Notes: generated by a model from the sequence alone, not told the origin. A DNA stretch of 64,000 nt from Hyphomicrobium sp. (GCA_013141015.1 JABFRT010000010.1:1-64000); one strand, 5' to 3'. Positions 25,040 to 34,188 are shown, counted from the stretch's first letter. Numbers and translations are program-made.

Positions 25040-26362
25040 ATGACGACCGCAAAGCAGAAATCATCCGATGACCGCCAACTTCTGGAGCCGCAGATCCGCC
25101 GCCGTCTCTTGGCTGGCCTTTTACTGACGACCGCACTGGTCGGCGGACTTGGCGGATGGAGCGCGTTTGCCTCCATCGCCAGTGCGGTTGTTGCTCCCGG
25201 GATTGTGGTTGTCGAAGGCAGCGACAAGAAGGTCCAGCATCCCACCGGCGGCGTGATTGGTGAAATTCTCGTCAAGAACGGCGCGCTCGTCAAAGCCGGC
25301 GACGTGATCGTCAGGCTCGACCCGACACAAGCCCGCGCCGCGCTTGGCATAGTCACGTCCGAGTTGACCCAGCTTGAAGGCCGCCAAGCCCGGCTGCACG
25401 CCGAACGCGATCAAACCGATCGAATCGACTTCTCCGAGCGCTACCTTTCGCGCTCAGACGATGCTCGCGCCATTGCCGAAAGCGAGCGCCGGTTGTTTGA
25501 CGCACGCCGCAAATCGATTGCCGGGCAGAAGTCACAGTTGCAGGAGCGCATTGGCCAGCTGCGTAAAGAGATCGAAGGGCTGCGCGCGCAACTGACAGCC
25601 AAGGGCACCGAGGTGTCGTTGATGGCCGATGAAAGCGAACGCGTTGAAGGTATGCGCGCCAAGAATCTGGTGCCGGTCACGCGCGCCCTGTCGTCGGAGC
25701 GGGATCTGACCCGGCTCAAAGGCGAGCACGGCATGCTGACATCGAACATCGCGCGTGCAGAAGGCCAGATAAGCGAAATTGGCGTGCAGATTTTAACACT
25801 CGATCAGTCGATGCTGACAGATGCCATGAAGGAACTGCGCGACGTCGAGGCGCGGCTGAGTGAACTCGCCGAACGCCGCAATGCCGCTCAGGATCAACTC
25901 AACCGTATTGAAATCAAAGCGCCACGCACCGGCATCGTCCATGAAATGCAGGTTCACACCATCGGCGGCGTGATTGGGCCGGGTGAAACGTTGATGACTA
26001 TTGTACCGAGCGAGGAAAAACTGGCGATTGAAATCCGCCTCGCGCCGACGGACCGCGACCAGGTTCAAATCGGCCAAAAGGCGTATTTGCGCTTTTCCGC
26101 GTTCAATCAGCGGACCACGCCGGAATTTGCAGGCGAAATTACCGGCATTGCCGCTGAATTAACGCGCGAGCCGCAAACCGGCGTGTCCTACTACACAGCC
26201 CACGTTGCGGTTACCGAAGCTCAGCGCGAGGAAGCCATGAACCTGAAGCTGGTGCCTGGTATGCCGGTTGAGACATTCATGGAAACCGGGCAACGCACGG
26301 CCATCAGCTATTTCATGAAGCCGTTTACCGATCAAATGGCGCGGGCGTTTAAGGAAGAATAG
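25040..26362 (+). CDS. HlyD/PrtE-family membrane fusion protein
   Basis: About 440 residues. One N-terminal membrane segment (residues about 22-45, LLAGLLLTTALVGGLGGWSAF), a lipoyl-like half (VVVEGSDKKVQHPTGGVIGE), a long coiled-coil region rich in Glu, Arg and Leu (residues about 100-290), then the second lipoyl half (IKAPRTGIVHEMQVHTIGG) and a beta-barrel domain. The ATG at 25040 lies 26 bases after the transporter stop, and the two are surely co-transcribed. It bridges the ABC transporter to an outer-membrane channel. Confidence 0.95.
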   Translation: MTTAKQKSSDDRQLLEPQIRRRLLAGLLLTTALVGGLGGWSAFASIASAVVAPGIVVVEGSDKKVQHPTGGVIGEILVKNGALVKAGDVIVRLDPTQARAALGIVTSELTQLEGRQARLHAERDQTDRIDFSERYLSRSDDARAIAESERRLFDARRKSIAGQKSQLQERIGQLRKEIEGLRAQLTAKGTEVSLMADESERVEGMRAKNLVPVTRALSSERDLTRLKGEHGMLTSNIARAEGQISEIGVQILTLDQSMLTDAMKELRDVEARLSELAERRNAAQDQLNRIEIKAPRTGIVHEMQVHTIGGVIGPGETLMTIVPSEEKLAIEIRLAPTDRDQVQIGQKAYLRFSAFNQRTTPEFAGEITGIAAELTREPQTGVSYYTAHVAVTEAQREEAMNLKLVPGMPVETFMETGQRTAISYFMKPFTDQMARAFKEE

Positions 26363-26579
26363 CCGGCCTGTGGCGGCGCCCCCTGGTGTGTTTGGGAAAA
26401 TTCACCGGCTCAGCGTTCTCTGAACAGCATTCGTTTTTCTCTTGTCCTTGTTGTACGGCGTTTGGTGTTTAGGCTATTCAAATTGTTCGCATTAATTGCT
26501 GAGAATTGTATTGGCTGTGAAGCCTGTGAAGAGTAGAGTGACACTATTGTAGTGACGGCTTTTTTGTTTGGTGCGTGAC

Positions 26580-27623
26580 ATGGCGGGTTTCGCGCAGAGT
26601 TCGAATCTTCCTATAAGAGATGCGGTGCAATCAATTGCCCCGGACCGCAGTGCTTCTGCGGCCGCTGACCGGCATTTTGAGCGCCGGATGTTCTGCGATG
26701 GACGTCTGCAGCTCCCCGATGGCGCCAACATTGCCTATTGGGGATTCGAAGACCCGGTTAATGCGCCGGGTATTAAGTCTTTTCCGTCCCCACTTATCCG
26801 CATGCGCGAAGGTGAGACCGCGCAAGTCCGCCTTGATATATTGCGAGATGCGCGGCGCGGCGCGGCCCGCAGCCCGCCACTCGGCTCAGCCCATACCGCG
26901 TCCGGCGAAGTGCTGCGCGTCGCGTCTTTTGATACCAATATCTATCAGTGGCAGCCGCGCGCGGCAGGCACTTGGCTGTATCAGAGCCACAAAAGCACAC
27001 CGCATGATTTCGAAATGGGCATGTACGGCCTGCTGATCGTCGATCCGCAACCGGAGGGTTCAGGGCGGCCATTGGCCTTTAGGCGCGGTCCTGCCTACGA
27101 CATTGAACGGCTTTGGGTACTCGACGACATCGACCCCACTTGGCACACGCCACGTCCCGCGACGGCCGCACCCGCCGGGCCAACGTTCGATCCCAAATAC
27201 TTCCTGGTGAACGGCGTGACGCAAGCGGACGCCGCACACCACAGTGATGTGGCGATTATCGCCAAGCCCGGCGAAAAATTGTTGATCCGTCTATTAAATG
27301 CCAGCTTCTCACTGCTGCGCGTATCGGTTGAGCACTTTAACGGCAATATCGTATCCGTTGATGGCACGGCGATTGACACAGCATCGAGCCCTTGGACTTC
27401 GTGGATCCCGGTTGGGCCCGGCAAGCCGGTCATCATGTCGACCGGTTCACGCCACGACCTGCTCATCGACCTCGACCCGTCGCTAAATCCGGCCGTGACC
27501 GGCCGGCCTTACAAAGTCGTTTTTGAATTCCTCGATTTGCCGCGCCGTACGATGCGAAATGCCAATGCGCCCAATCCTCTGCATATGGGCCGGATTGAGA
27601 CCACGATCACGGTGGCTGGATGA
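26580..27623 (+). CDS. Cupredoxin-domain, multicopper-oxidase-like protein
   Basis: About 347 residues with a two-domain cupredoxin layout. The segment GTWLYQSHKSTPHDFEMGM, followed by YGLLIVDP, corresponds to the GTxWYHSH...GxxGxxIV block of multicopper oxidases, but the first His of the HSH motif is Gln. The N-terminal HWHG and C-terminal HxxHxHxHxF copper motifs are not visible, so copper binding and oxidase activity are doubtful. No convincing Sec signal precedes it. The start is the ATG at 26580, or a GTG nine bases upstream. A sensor kinase follows after about 50 bases. Confidence 0.6.
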   Translation: MAGFAQSSNLPIRDAVQSIAPDRSASAAADRHFERRMFCDGRLQLPDGANIAYWGFEDPVNAPGIKSFPSPLIRMREGETAQVRLDILRDARRGAARSPPLGSAHTASGEVLRVASFDTNIYQWQPRAAGTWLYQSHKSTPHDFEMGMYGLLIVDPQPEGSGRPLAFRRGPAYDIERLWVLDDIDPTWHTPRPATAAPAGPTFDPKYFLVNGVTQADAAHHSDVAIIAKPGEKLLIRLLNASFSLLRVSVEHFNGNIVSVDGTAIDTASSPWTSWIPVGPGKPVIMSTGSRHDLLIDLDPSLNPAVTGRPYKVVFEFLDLPRRTMRNANAPNPLHMGRIETTITVAG

Positions 27624-27672
27624 TCACAACTCATCAACCGCCAGCTTATGACACGAGCCAACGGATTTGCGC

Positions 27673-29163
27673 ATGAACCGCAGCCAAGGCCAGGAAGCGA
27701 TCCGGGGCATGATGTTAACGCTCAGGACGCGCTGGCGCGCGGCGGACCTCGCGACACAGTTCGCGTTAACTGCACTGATCGTCGTCGGTTGCGGCATGGC
27801 CGTGCTCGGCTCTTGGGTTGCAGGCCGCATCGAACGCGGTGTCATTGCTCATGCTGCCGCCAGCGCGGCTCTGCATATGGATCTATTCATCGAACCGCAT
27901 CTGCAAGATCTCCACCGTGCGCCTGTCCTTTCTCCCCAAAGCCAGAAGGCGCTTCTGGACCTGGTGACGAAGACCGAGTACGGACAGTCTGTGGTGGGCG
28001 TGACAATCTGGGATGAGCAAGGAAATCCGGTTTATTCGACAAGTGCTCTGGCGCCCATCGCGGCATCATCCCAGCATCAGGCGACAATTCTCAGTGCGTG
28101 GAGCGGCGCTATTCCGAGTACATTTGAAACCTTCCACGCTCCCTCGGTCAGGGGCAATGCGCCCACGCCGGATGCTGTGTTGAAAGTCTTCGCACCGATG
28201 CACGCCGTCGGCACGAACCGCGTGATCGCGATTGCCGAACTCAACGCCGCCAGTCCAGCGCTCGCTGCGGACATTCGCCGGACCCGCTTTGACACCGCTG
28301 GCGTGGCCGGATTGTTGTCGCTGGCGATGGTTGCGTCGCTATTTGGCATTGTCCGCCGCGGTAGCCGCGTGATCGGCGATCAAAAAGTCTCGCTGCAATC
28401 GCGGGTGCGCGAATTGACGGCGTCGCTAGAGGAAAATGACCGCCTCAAATCTCATATTGTAGACATCAGCCGGCGCGCTGCCGATCACAACGACAAGGCG
28501 CTCCGGCGCGTCGGCGCTGAACTGCATGACGGTCCGGTACAGCTTATTGCCTTGTCGCTCCTGCGGCTTGAATCGCTGCGCATTCCCGAACTGAGCCGCG
28601 TCGAATTGCGCAACCACGATGACTTCGACGCCATCGAGTCAGCCTTGCGCGAGGCACTTAAAGAAATCCGCGATCTGTGTTCGGGGCTCGCGTTGCCCAA
28701 CTTGGAAAAGGCGCCGGTTGCAAAGGTCATTGAGTACGCGACGATGAATCACGAGCGGCGCACGAAGACCGTGGTGTCGCGGCTGATCGCCAAGACTCTG
28801 CCAGCCACAGCGCCGCCCCTCACGCTGATGTGCATTTATCGCTTCATCCAGGAGGGCCTGACCAATGCCACGCGCCACGGCGGCGGCAAAGACCAGATTG
28901 TGGCCGCCAGTTTCGATGGTCAAAACCTAATGATCGAAGTAGCCGATGGCGGGCCGGGCATGACGGCCAGCGACCTTGATCCGGCGCGCTTTGCCTCCGG
29001 CCATGGCCTGGGGCTCGCCGGGCTCAAGGATCGTATTGAGACACTTGGCGGCCAATTTTCAATCACGTCGGCCAAAGATCATGGCACCCGCCTGTCCGTT
29101 GTTCTCGAATTGAATGCCAATTCGCCACACACTGCGAAAAATTCGGGTATCGTTGTCCAATGA
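27673..29163 (+). CDS. NarL-type sensor histidine kinase
   Basis: About 496 residues. A first membrane helix (ALTALIVVGCGMAVLGSWVAG) and a second near residues 210-228 (AGVAGLLSLAMVASLFGIV) enclose a periplasmic sensing domain of about 160 residues. The HisKA_3 dimerisation domain has the phosphorylated His285 in AELHDGPVQL, and the ATPase domain has FIQEGLTNATRHG, DGGPGM and HGLGLAGL. The response regulator at 29160 overlaps by four bases (ATGA) and must be its partner. Confidence 0.93.
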   Translation: MNRSQGQEAIRGMMLTLRTRWRAADLATQFALTALIVVGCGMAVLGSWVAGRIERGVIAHAAASAALHMDLFIEPHLQDLHRAPVLSPQSQKALLDLVTKTEYGQSVVGVTIWDEQGNPVYSTSALAPIAASSQHQATILSAWSGAIPSTFETFHAPSVRGNAPTPDAVLKVFAPMHAVGTNRVIAIAELNAASPALAADIRRTRFDTAGVAGLLSLAMVASLFGIVRRGSRVIGDQKVSLQSRVRELTASLEENDRLKSHIVDISRRAADHNDKALRRVGAELHDGPVQLIALSLLRLESLRIPELSRVELRNHDDFDAIESALREALKEIRDLCSGLALPNLEKAPVAKVIEYATMNHERRTKTVVSRLIAKTLPATAPPLTLMCIYRFIQEGLTNATRHGGGKDQIVAASFDGQNLMIEVADGGPGMTASDLDPARFASGHGLGLAGLKDRIETLGGQFSITSAKDHGTRLSVVLELNANSPHTAKNSGIVVQ

Positions 29164-29828
29164 CAAATACATCAGCGCCGAACAATAACCGGATGCGTGT
29201 AGCGATCGTTGATGACCATCCCCTGTTCCGGGATGGCGTGGTTCTAACACTTGGCACAGATCCCGCTATTGAACTCGTCGGTCAGGGATCGACGGCCGAA
29301 CATGCAATCCAGATCGCCCAGGATATTCTGCCCGACGTGCTATTGCTCGACATCTCGTTGCCGGGTGGGGGTATCGAAGCGACGCGCGAAATCGGCCGGC
29401 TGTTCCCGTATATCAAGGTGATCATGCTGACGGCATCCGAGAACGAAGAGCACGTCTCGAGCGCGCTTGAAGCAGGTGCCCGCGGCTACATTCTCAAAGG
29501 CATCGGAGCGGCAGAGTTGATCCGCACCGTACATGCGGTTCACGAGGGAGAGAGTTACGTTTCGCCGCAACTTGCAGCCCGGTTGCTGACTACGTTGCGC
29601 ACGCGGCCGCCCGCTCCAGCGGTTGATGATCCGCTTCCGTCCCTGACGCGGCGCGAAGAGCAAATCCTTGACGCCGTTGCCAGCGGCAAGACCAACAAGG
29701 AAGTCGCCAAGCAGCTGACCATCAGCGAGAAGACGGTGAAGCACTACATGACCAACATCATGCACAAGCTTCAGGTCCGCAATCGCGTCGAAGCGGCCTT
29801 GGTCGCCAAGAAGAAATCTCTTACCTAA
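29160..29828 (+). CDS. NarL/FixJ-family response regulator
   Basis: A 222-residue regulator. Receiver domain residues about 12-130 with the acidic pair in VDDH, phosphoacceptor Asp64 in LLLDISLPGG and the conserved Lys in YILKGIG. The C-terminal LuxR-type helix-turn-helix is TRREEQILDAVASGKTNKEV followed by SEKTVKHYMTNIMHKL. It is translationally coupled to the kinase. Targets are unknown; the secretion and cupredoxin genes upstream, or the quinoprotein block downstream, are possible. Confidence 0.93.
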   Translation: MTNTSAPNNNRMRVAIVDDHPLFRDGVVLTLGTDPAIELVGQGSTAEHAIQIAQDILPDVLLLDISLPGGGIEATREIGRLFPYIKVIMLTASENEEHVSSALEAGARGYILKGIGAAELIRTVHAVHEGESYVSPQLAARLLTTLRTRPPAPAVDDPLPSLTRREEQILDAVASGKTNKEVAKQLTISEKTVKHYMTNIMHKLQVRNRVEAALVAKKKSLT

Positions 29829-29864
29829 CGCGCGCAGCGTTCTGGCCAAGCTGGCATGTGGCTC

Positions 29865-30530
29865 TCACGCCGATCCCGGCAAACTGTCCGGATCATCCGC
29901 CGCAAGGGCCGCTTCGAACAGCGTGTGTTCATGCAGCTTATGGAGAATATTGGTGAAGGTTGACGCTACGGTGCGCGGACTGACGCCGATGCTGGATGCA
30001 ATTTCGCCTACCGTCAGCCCCTGCCCGTAACGGCTAAGGATCTGTTCTTCCTTCGCCGTAATTGTCAGCCCACCTGGATCATCAGCCTCGCGCCAAGGTG
30101 CTGCAATCCCCTGCGGAGATACAAGCGCGCGCGCCAATCCCGCAGAGAACTGCGATTGACCATTGGCAATGGCCTGCAAGTCGCTGATCACACTGACGAG
30201 CGGCTGACCCTTGGTCATAAATCCGAAAGCACCTGAGGCAAACGCCGCGCTGACATGATGTTCGCTATCGTCGGACGACAGCACAACGGTCTTGACGTAA
30301 GGAGCCTCGCGATAGAGCTGGCGGACCGCCTCTAATCCACCGCCCGGCATCTGCATATCCAGAACGATCAAATCCGGCAAAAGCGCTTTGCCGCAATCGA
30401 TGGCGTCGCTGGCACTTGCCCCCCCATCCAAGACATCGAAGCCGCCGACGGACGCGAGCGCCCGCATCCAAGCCTGCCGGATCGCGGCGTGGTCATCAAA
30501 AATTGCGATGCGGATCAGTCGGCGCGCCAC
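29865..30530 (-). CDS. Second LuxR-type response regulator
   Basis: About 221 residues from the GTG at 30530, which has AAAGGA upstream; an in-frame extension to 30632 is open but lies outside the conserved fold. The receiver has FDDH, phosphoacceptor Asp58 in IVLDMQMPGG and Lys in FMTKGQP. The helix-turn-helix is weaker than that of its neighbour (AKEEQILSRYGQGLTVGEIA then SPRTVASTFTNILHKL). It faces the kinase/regulator pair tail to tail, with 36 bases between, and has no kinase of its own in the window, so the kinase may serve both. Confidence 0.88.
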   Translation of the reverse strand: MARRLIRIAIFDDHAAIRQAWMRALASVGGFDVLDGGASASDAIDCGKALLPDLIVLDMQMPGGGLEAVRQLYREAPYVKTVVLSSDDSEHHVSAAFASGAFGFMTKGQPLVSVISDLQAIANGQSQFSAGLARALVSPQGIAAPWREADDPGGLTITAKEEQILSRYGQGLTVGEIASSIGVSPRTVASTFTNILHKLHEHTLFEAALAADDPDSLPGSA

Positions 30531-30840
30531 CGGCAAAGATCCTTTCACCGGCAAAAGAGCCGGGCCCAGACCGTCAGCCGTGACACTCTCACGCCTGTTC
30601 ACTTGCGATTTCACTCCCGCGCAAAGCCCCACGCAAGCGCAGCGTTGCTCACTCGACGGACGATTTCAAGAGCCGGACACGCGTATCCTTAGCTCTAACT
30701 CAAAATAGAGTTACATCCGTGTTGCAAGGTGCTGAATTGGCACCTAGTGCGTGACATCTGACAGCAATTCATCGGACCAAAGTCTGGTCTACGCCGGGAT
30801 GTCGCAATGCAAAACGTTACAGGATGGTGGACCAGCCAGC

Positions 30841-30863
30841 AAAAGCAACCGGCGGACGGTTGC
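30841..30863 (-). terminator. Intrinsic terminator after the CXXXCW gene
   Basis: On the minus strand GCAACCG (30863-30857) and CGGTTGC (30851-30845) form a seven-pair stem with a five-base loop, followed by TTTTGCT. It lies about 64 bases after the stop of the CXXXCW gene and ends the two-gene minus-strand unit. The rest of the 396-base gap to 30531 shows no gene. Confidence 0.75.
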
Positions 30864-30926
30864 GCCCCTGTTCCGCTGCGGTGCAAGAGGCATAAGGGAA
30901 TCCGTCCGGCATTGTACGTTACGCTC

Positions 30927-31535
30927 CTATGGCTTTGTGGGTTCACGGCAGAACGCGGACGTGCCTTTAAGCGGCACTGGTACTGCCGGCACAAGTTTTC
31001 GGTCGCCCCATTCGACCCAGCCGTCCGTGCCTTCAGGAAACCAATAGATTTGGGTGTGCCCGAGCTTCGCCAGCCGCTGCACCACATTCCAGCCCATCCA
31101 GCAATCGGATTGGCAGAAAACGATGACCGGCTTTGCTGCATCGCCGTTGGTCAGCCGCAGCACGTTGGATTTGAGGTAGTTTTCAAAGCCGTCCTTCAAA
31201 CGGCCCTTGCCGACATCGGGAAGCCAGGTTGCGCCTGGGATCGTCTGATGCGGACGCGATAGGCGCCATTCGCCGGTTTGTGGATCGGCGCCTGCGCCCT
31301 CCGACGGCATCACGTCGAGCAAGACCGCTCCGGCTTTGATGAGCGCGTCTAACTTATCGCGATCAATCCGAGTGCCCCCCGGCACTGTTTCCGGTACAGC
31401 CGCGCGATAATGGGCGATGCGGTAACCCGTAATTGGATCAAAACTTTCAGCATCATTTGCGGCGCGTGCGGTGCCGCTGATGCAAAGAGCTGCGAGACAA
31501 CCTATGATGCGGTTCCGGACGGCCACAGCGATCAC
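30927..31535 (-). CDS. PQQ-dependent catabolism-associated CXXXCW protein
   Basis: A roughly 200-residue periplasmic rhodanese-like protein with a signal peptide (ending SGTARA). The hallmark FCQSDCWMGWN gives the CxxxCW signature for which the family is named. Members occur only near PQQ-dependent dehydrogenases; their exact job is not established, though a thiol or persulfide relay is plausible. A GTG at 31535 or 31526 could start it; AGGAG and GGAG stretches lie upstream. It follows the propeller gene by 31 bases on the same strand. Confidence 0.9.
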   Translation of the reverse strand: MIAVAVRNRIIGCLAALCISGTARAANDAESFDPITGYRIAHYRAAVPETVPGGTRIDRDKLDALIKAGAVLLDVMPSEGAGADPQTGEWRLSRPHQTIPGATWLPDVGKGRLKDGFENYLKSNVLRLTNGDAAKPVIVFCQSDCWMGWNVVQRLAKLGHTQIYWFPEGTDGWVEWGDRKLVPAVPVPLKGTSAFCREPTKP

Positions 31536-31566
31536 TCCACATTCTCCTGCACGCGGAAAAAGCGTC

Positions 31567-32556
31567 TCACGGCGCCGGGCGGACCGCCAGCCCCCACGGA
31601 TAACGGCCGACCTTGATCGACTTGATTGCCTTCAAACTCTTGGCGTCGATCACAGTCACATCGTTGGTGACGCCGTTGGTCGTGAACAGCAGGTCTTCCT
31701 CAGGCGTCAAATCAACGTGCCAAACGCGTTGACCCGTCACGATGTATTTGACCACCTCAGCCTTTTCAACATCTATGACGGCGACGCGCGCCGCAGGCCC
31801 AAGCGCCACGAACGCCGTCTTGCCGTCCTTGGTCAAGGTGATGCCGACAGGCTGGATATTTTCAGTTGGAATGCCGGCGATACTGAAGCTGATCTTCTTT
31901 TCAAGCCGGCGGCTGGCGACATCGATGATCGAAATCGTGCCGCCAATTTCCGACGAGACCCAAAGCTTGCGTCCATCGGGAGTGAACTCGGCGTGACGCG
32001 GACGCGGATCAACAAGAATGTTGGCGACCGTTTCCATCGATGCCGTGTCGATAATGTGGGCCATGTTGGTTGTCTCGGATGTCGTAACGAACAGCGTATC
32101 ATCGGGCGAGACAGCCATGCCTTCCGGTTCGACGCCGACATCGACCTGGCGCACAACCGCGCGACTTTGCAAATCAACGATGGTTGAAACGGCATCGTCC
32201 TCATTGGCGATATAGAGCCGCCTGCCGTCGCGCGACACAACGAACTGCTCGGGATCGCGGCCCGACGGCAGATCGTAAAGAAATTTGTCGCCGTCCGTGC
32301 TGTAGACCTGCACCGCGTCATTATCGCTGGCGCAAACGTAGAACTGCTTGTGGTCGCGGGAAAACGTGATACCGCGCGGACGTTTACCGACCTTGAACGT
32401 GCGCACAACTTCCAGCGCCACACTGTCTATCACCGAGACGGTGTTATCTTTTTCATTGGAAACATAGATCTCGTGGGCGCGAGCGGCCCCACCGCCGGGC
32501 GTCGTCGCCAGACTGGTGGCCGCAACCATCAGCAGCATTGCGGGTCGCGAAGCCAT
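31567..32556 (-). CDS. PQQ-associated YVTN beta-propeller protein
   Basis: A 329-residue secreted seven-bladed propeller. Signal peptide to about residue 27 (ending ARAHE). Blades repeat the YVTN pattern, for example IYVSNEKDNTVSVID, FYVCASDNDAVQVYS and LFTTNGVTNDVTVID. This is the PQQ-dependent catabolism-associated propeller family, found with quinoprotein dehydrogenases. GAGGG lies five bases before the ATG. The leader carries a terminator-like hairpin (32599-32640). Confidence 0.92.
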   Translation of the reverse strand: MASRPAMLLMVAATSLATTPGGGAARAHEIYVSNEKDNTVSVIDSVALEVVRTFKVGKRPRGITFSRDHKQFYVCASDNDAVQVYSTDGDKFLYDLPSGRDPEQFVVSRDGRRLYIANEDDAVSTIVDLQSRAVVRQVDVGVEPEGMAVSPDDTLFVTTSETTNMAHIIDTASMETVANILVDPRPRHAEFTPDGRKLWVSSEIGGTISIIDVASRRLEKKISFSIAGIPTENIQPVGITLTKDGKTAFVALGPAARVAVIDVEKAEVVKYIVTGQRVWHVDLTPEEDLLFTTNGVTNDVTVIDAKSLKAIKSIKVGRYPWGLAVRPAP

Positions 32557-32598
32557 TAGCCCTCACACAATTGAAGTGTTCTGTGTCACTCGCCATCC

Positions 32599-32640
32599 AA
32601 AAAAATGGGGCTTGGTTCAGCACAATCTGAATCAAGCCCC
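32599..32640 (-). terminator. Terminator-like hairpin in the leader of the propeller operon
   Basis: GGGGCTTGGTTCAG (32607-32620) pairs with CTGAATCAAGCCCC (32627-32640), 14 pairs with one wobble and a six-base loop. On the minus strand the stem is followed by seven T residues (32605-32599) after one A. It lies 43 bases upstream of the propeller ATG, and no minus-strand gene lies upstream to be terminated. It therefore looks like a leader attenuator within the 300-base divergent region. Confidence 0.7.
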
Positions 32641-32855
32641 GGCACCTTGGAGGAACCACGTGAACTGCCGCGCACGCTATCGGCAGGTGTCTGGCGGGGG
32701 AATAATACTCTGGTACAACGCGCAAATATGAATTTACGAGTTGGGTATTTTTCCCACTAATTGCCAATATGGCGGGTGTCCCGCGCCAACTACTCTAACC
32801 GGCAAAATGGGGCATGATCCCCATAAGACTAATAATCGGGAAGGAACGTCTATCG

Positions 32856-33290
32856 ATGCGCAATCGCTTACTTCTAGCGGCTGTTTTAGCTTGCCTCGGC
32901 TTTGCTTCACTTCTACCACAAGGCGCGTCCGCCCATGGCGACGTGACCCCCCAACCCATCGACACTGCCGGCCTCGACGCTCTCAAAGAGGGCGAATGGC
33001 TGAGCGAAAACCCCTATCGCGGCAACGAAAAAGCCAAGGAAATCGGCGCATCCGGCTACAACCAGAATTGCGCGCGCTGCCACGGCCTGGAAGTCATTTC
33101 GGGTGGCCTCGCACCTGATTTGCGCTATCTGGAACTTGGCAAGACTGGCGACGAGTGGTTCATCCAGCGCATCCGCCACGGCGCCAAGAAGCCGGACGGC
33201 TCAACGATGATGCCGGGCTTCGAGGGCACCTTCAACCAGGAAGCCATGTGGGCCATCCGCACCTATATTGAATCGGTTCATCAAGAATGA
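32856..33290 (+). CDS. pedF: Cytochrome c-550 PedF
   Basis: About 144 residues with a signal peptide (MRNRLLLAAVLACLGFASLL, ending GASA) and one heme site, CARCH. The axial Met is probably in STMMPGF. The family is the c-550 associated with PQQ alcohol dehydrogenases of the ped type, the electron acceptor of the quinoprotein. AAGGA precedes the ATG at 32856. It is the first gene of the plus-strand operon and overlaps the next by four bases. Confidence 0.9.
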   Translation: MRNRLLLAAVLACLGFASLLPQGASAHGDVTPQPIDTAGLDALKEGEWLSENPYRGNEKAKEIGASGYNQNCARCHGLEVISGGLAPDLRYLELGKTGDEWFIQRIRHGAKKPDGSTMMPGFEGTFNQEAMWAIRTYIESVHQE

Positions 33291-34153
33291 ACCTGCACGT
33301 CACGATGCAGGCCATTCGAGCGCCCATGATATTATCATGCGCGCTCGTTTGCGTGGCCTCGACGCTGGCCAGTGCCCGGCCACTCGACGATGTTGTTGCA
33401 TCAAAGGTTTTGAAGGTTGTCGCCTACGATGACAACGCACCATTTTCCTTTGCTGAGAATGGCGAGGTTAAAGGCATAGACATCGACCTAGGCCGCGCGG
33501 TGGCCAAAGAACTCGGTGTTAACGCCGAATTCATTCTGCGGATGCCGGGTGAAAAGGTCGATGATGATCTTCGCGTCAACGTCTGGAAGGGACCGCTGAC
33601 GGGTGGTGGCGTCGGTGACGTGATGCTGCATGTGCCGACCGACCGCGAACTCGCCATGCGCAACAAGGAAGCAGTGATCGGCAACCCCTACTTTCAGGAA
33701 ACCATTGCGCTTGCTATTGACCCGAAGCGCATTGCCAAGGGCAGCACGTTTGCAGCCTTCAAAACGCACAAGATCGGCGTCAAAATGGCGACAGTCTCGG
33801 ACTACTTTTTGATGACCTTCGAAGACGGCGCGCTGATCAACAACGTCGCTCACCACGTCAAGGGCGTGGCCGGGGCTAAAGAGTTTCTGGCTGGGGAAAC
33901 AGCAGCCCTGATGGGCGTGCGTTCAGAAACTGAGGGGCTGCTGCATAGTTTAGGCAGCAAAGCTGAATTCATAACCCCATCAATGGACGGGATTGTCCGC
34001 ACGCAGTGGGTGATTGGAACAGCCGTCGATGAAAAGAGCCGGGACCTTGGCTATGCTATCGGCGCGGCTGTGACAAAATTCAGAGAAACCGGCGAACTCA
34101 CGCGGATCTTTGCCAAACATGGCGTCACCTACTTACCGCCACCGGGAAGTTGA
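33287..34153 (+). CDS. Quinoprotein-associated periplasmic binding protein (MoxJ/XoxJ-like)
   Basis: A 288-residue family 3 solute-binding-protein fold. After a signal peptide (ending TLASA) it reads VLKVVAYDDNAPFSFAENGE and GIDIDLGRAVAKELG, the start of the type II periplasmic binding fold. No ABC permease lies nearby. Proteins of this kind sit beside PQQ dehydrogenases, where MoxJ/XoxJ are thought to help mature or activate the enzyme. The ATGA overlap with pedF implies translational coupling. Confidence 0.9.
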   Translation: MNLHVTMQAIRAPMILSCALVCVASTLASARPLDDVVASKVLKVVAYDDNAPFSFAENGEVKGIDIDLGRAVAKELGVNAEFILRMPGEKVDDDLRVNVWKGPLTGGGVGDVMLHVPTDRELAMRNKEAVIGNPYFQETIALAIDPKRIAKGSTFAAFKTHKIGVKMATVSDYFLMTFEDGALINNVAHHVKGVAGAKEFLAGETAALMGVRSETEGLLHSLGSKAEFITPSMDGIVRTQWVIGTAVDEKSRDLGYAIGAAVTKFRETGELTRIFAKHGVTYLPPPGS

Positions 34154-34188
34154 TATAAAAGCGGCGGCAAAACAGGAGAACGGCACCA

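Noticed and set aside
30795-30926. Possible cobalamin or other riboswitch
   Set aside because: Some pieces (GGTGCAAG, AAGGGAATC) recall a cobalamin riboswitch but are in the wrong order, and the B12 box is missing. The stem at 30845-30863 is explained as a terminator.
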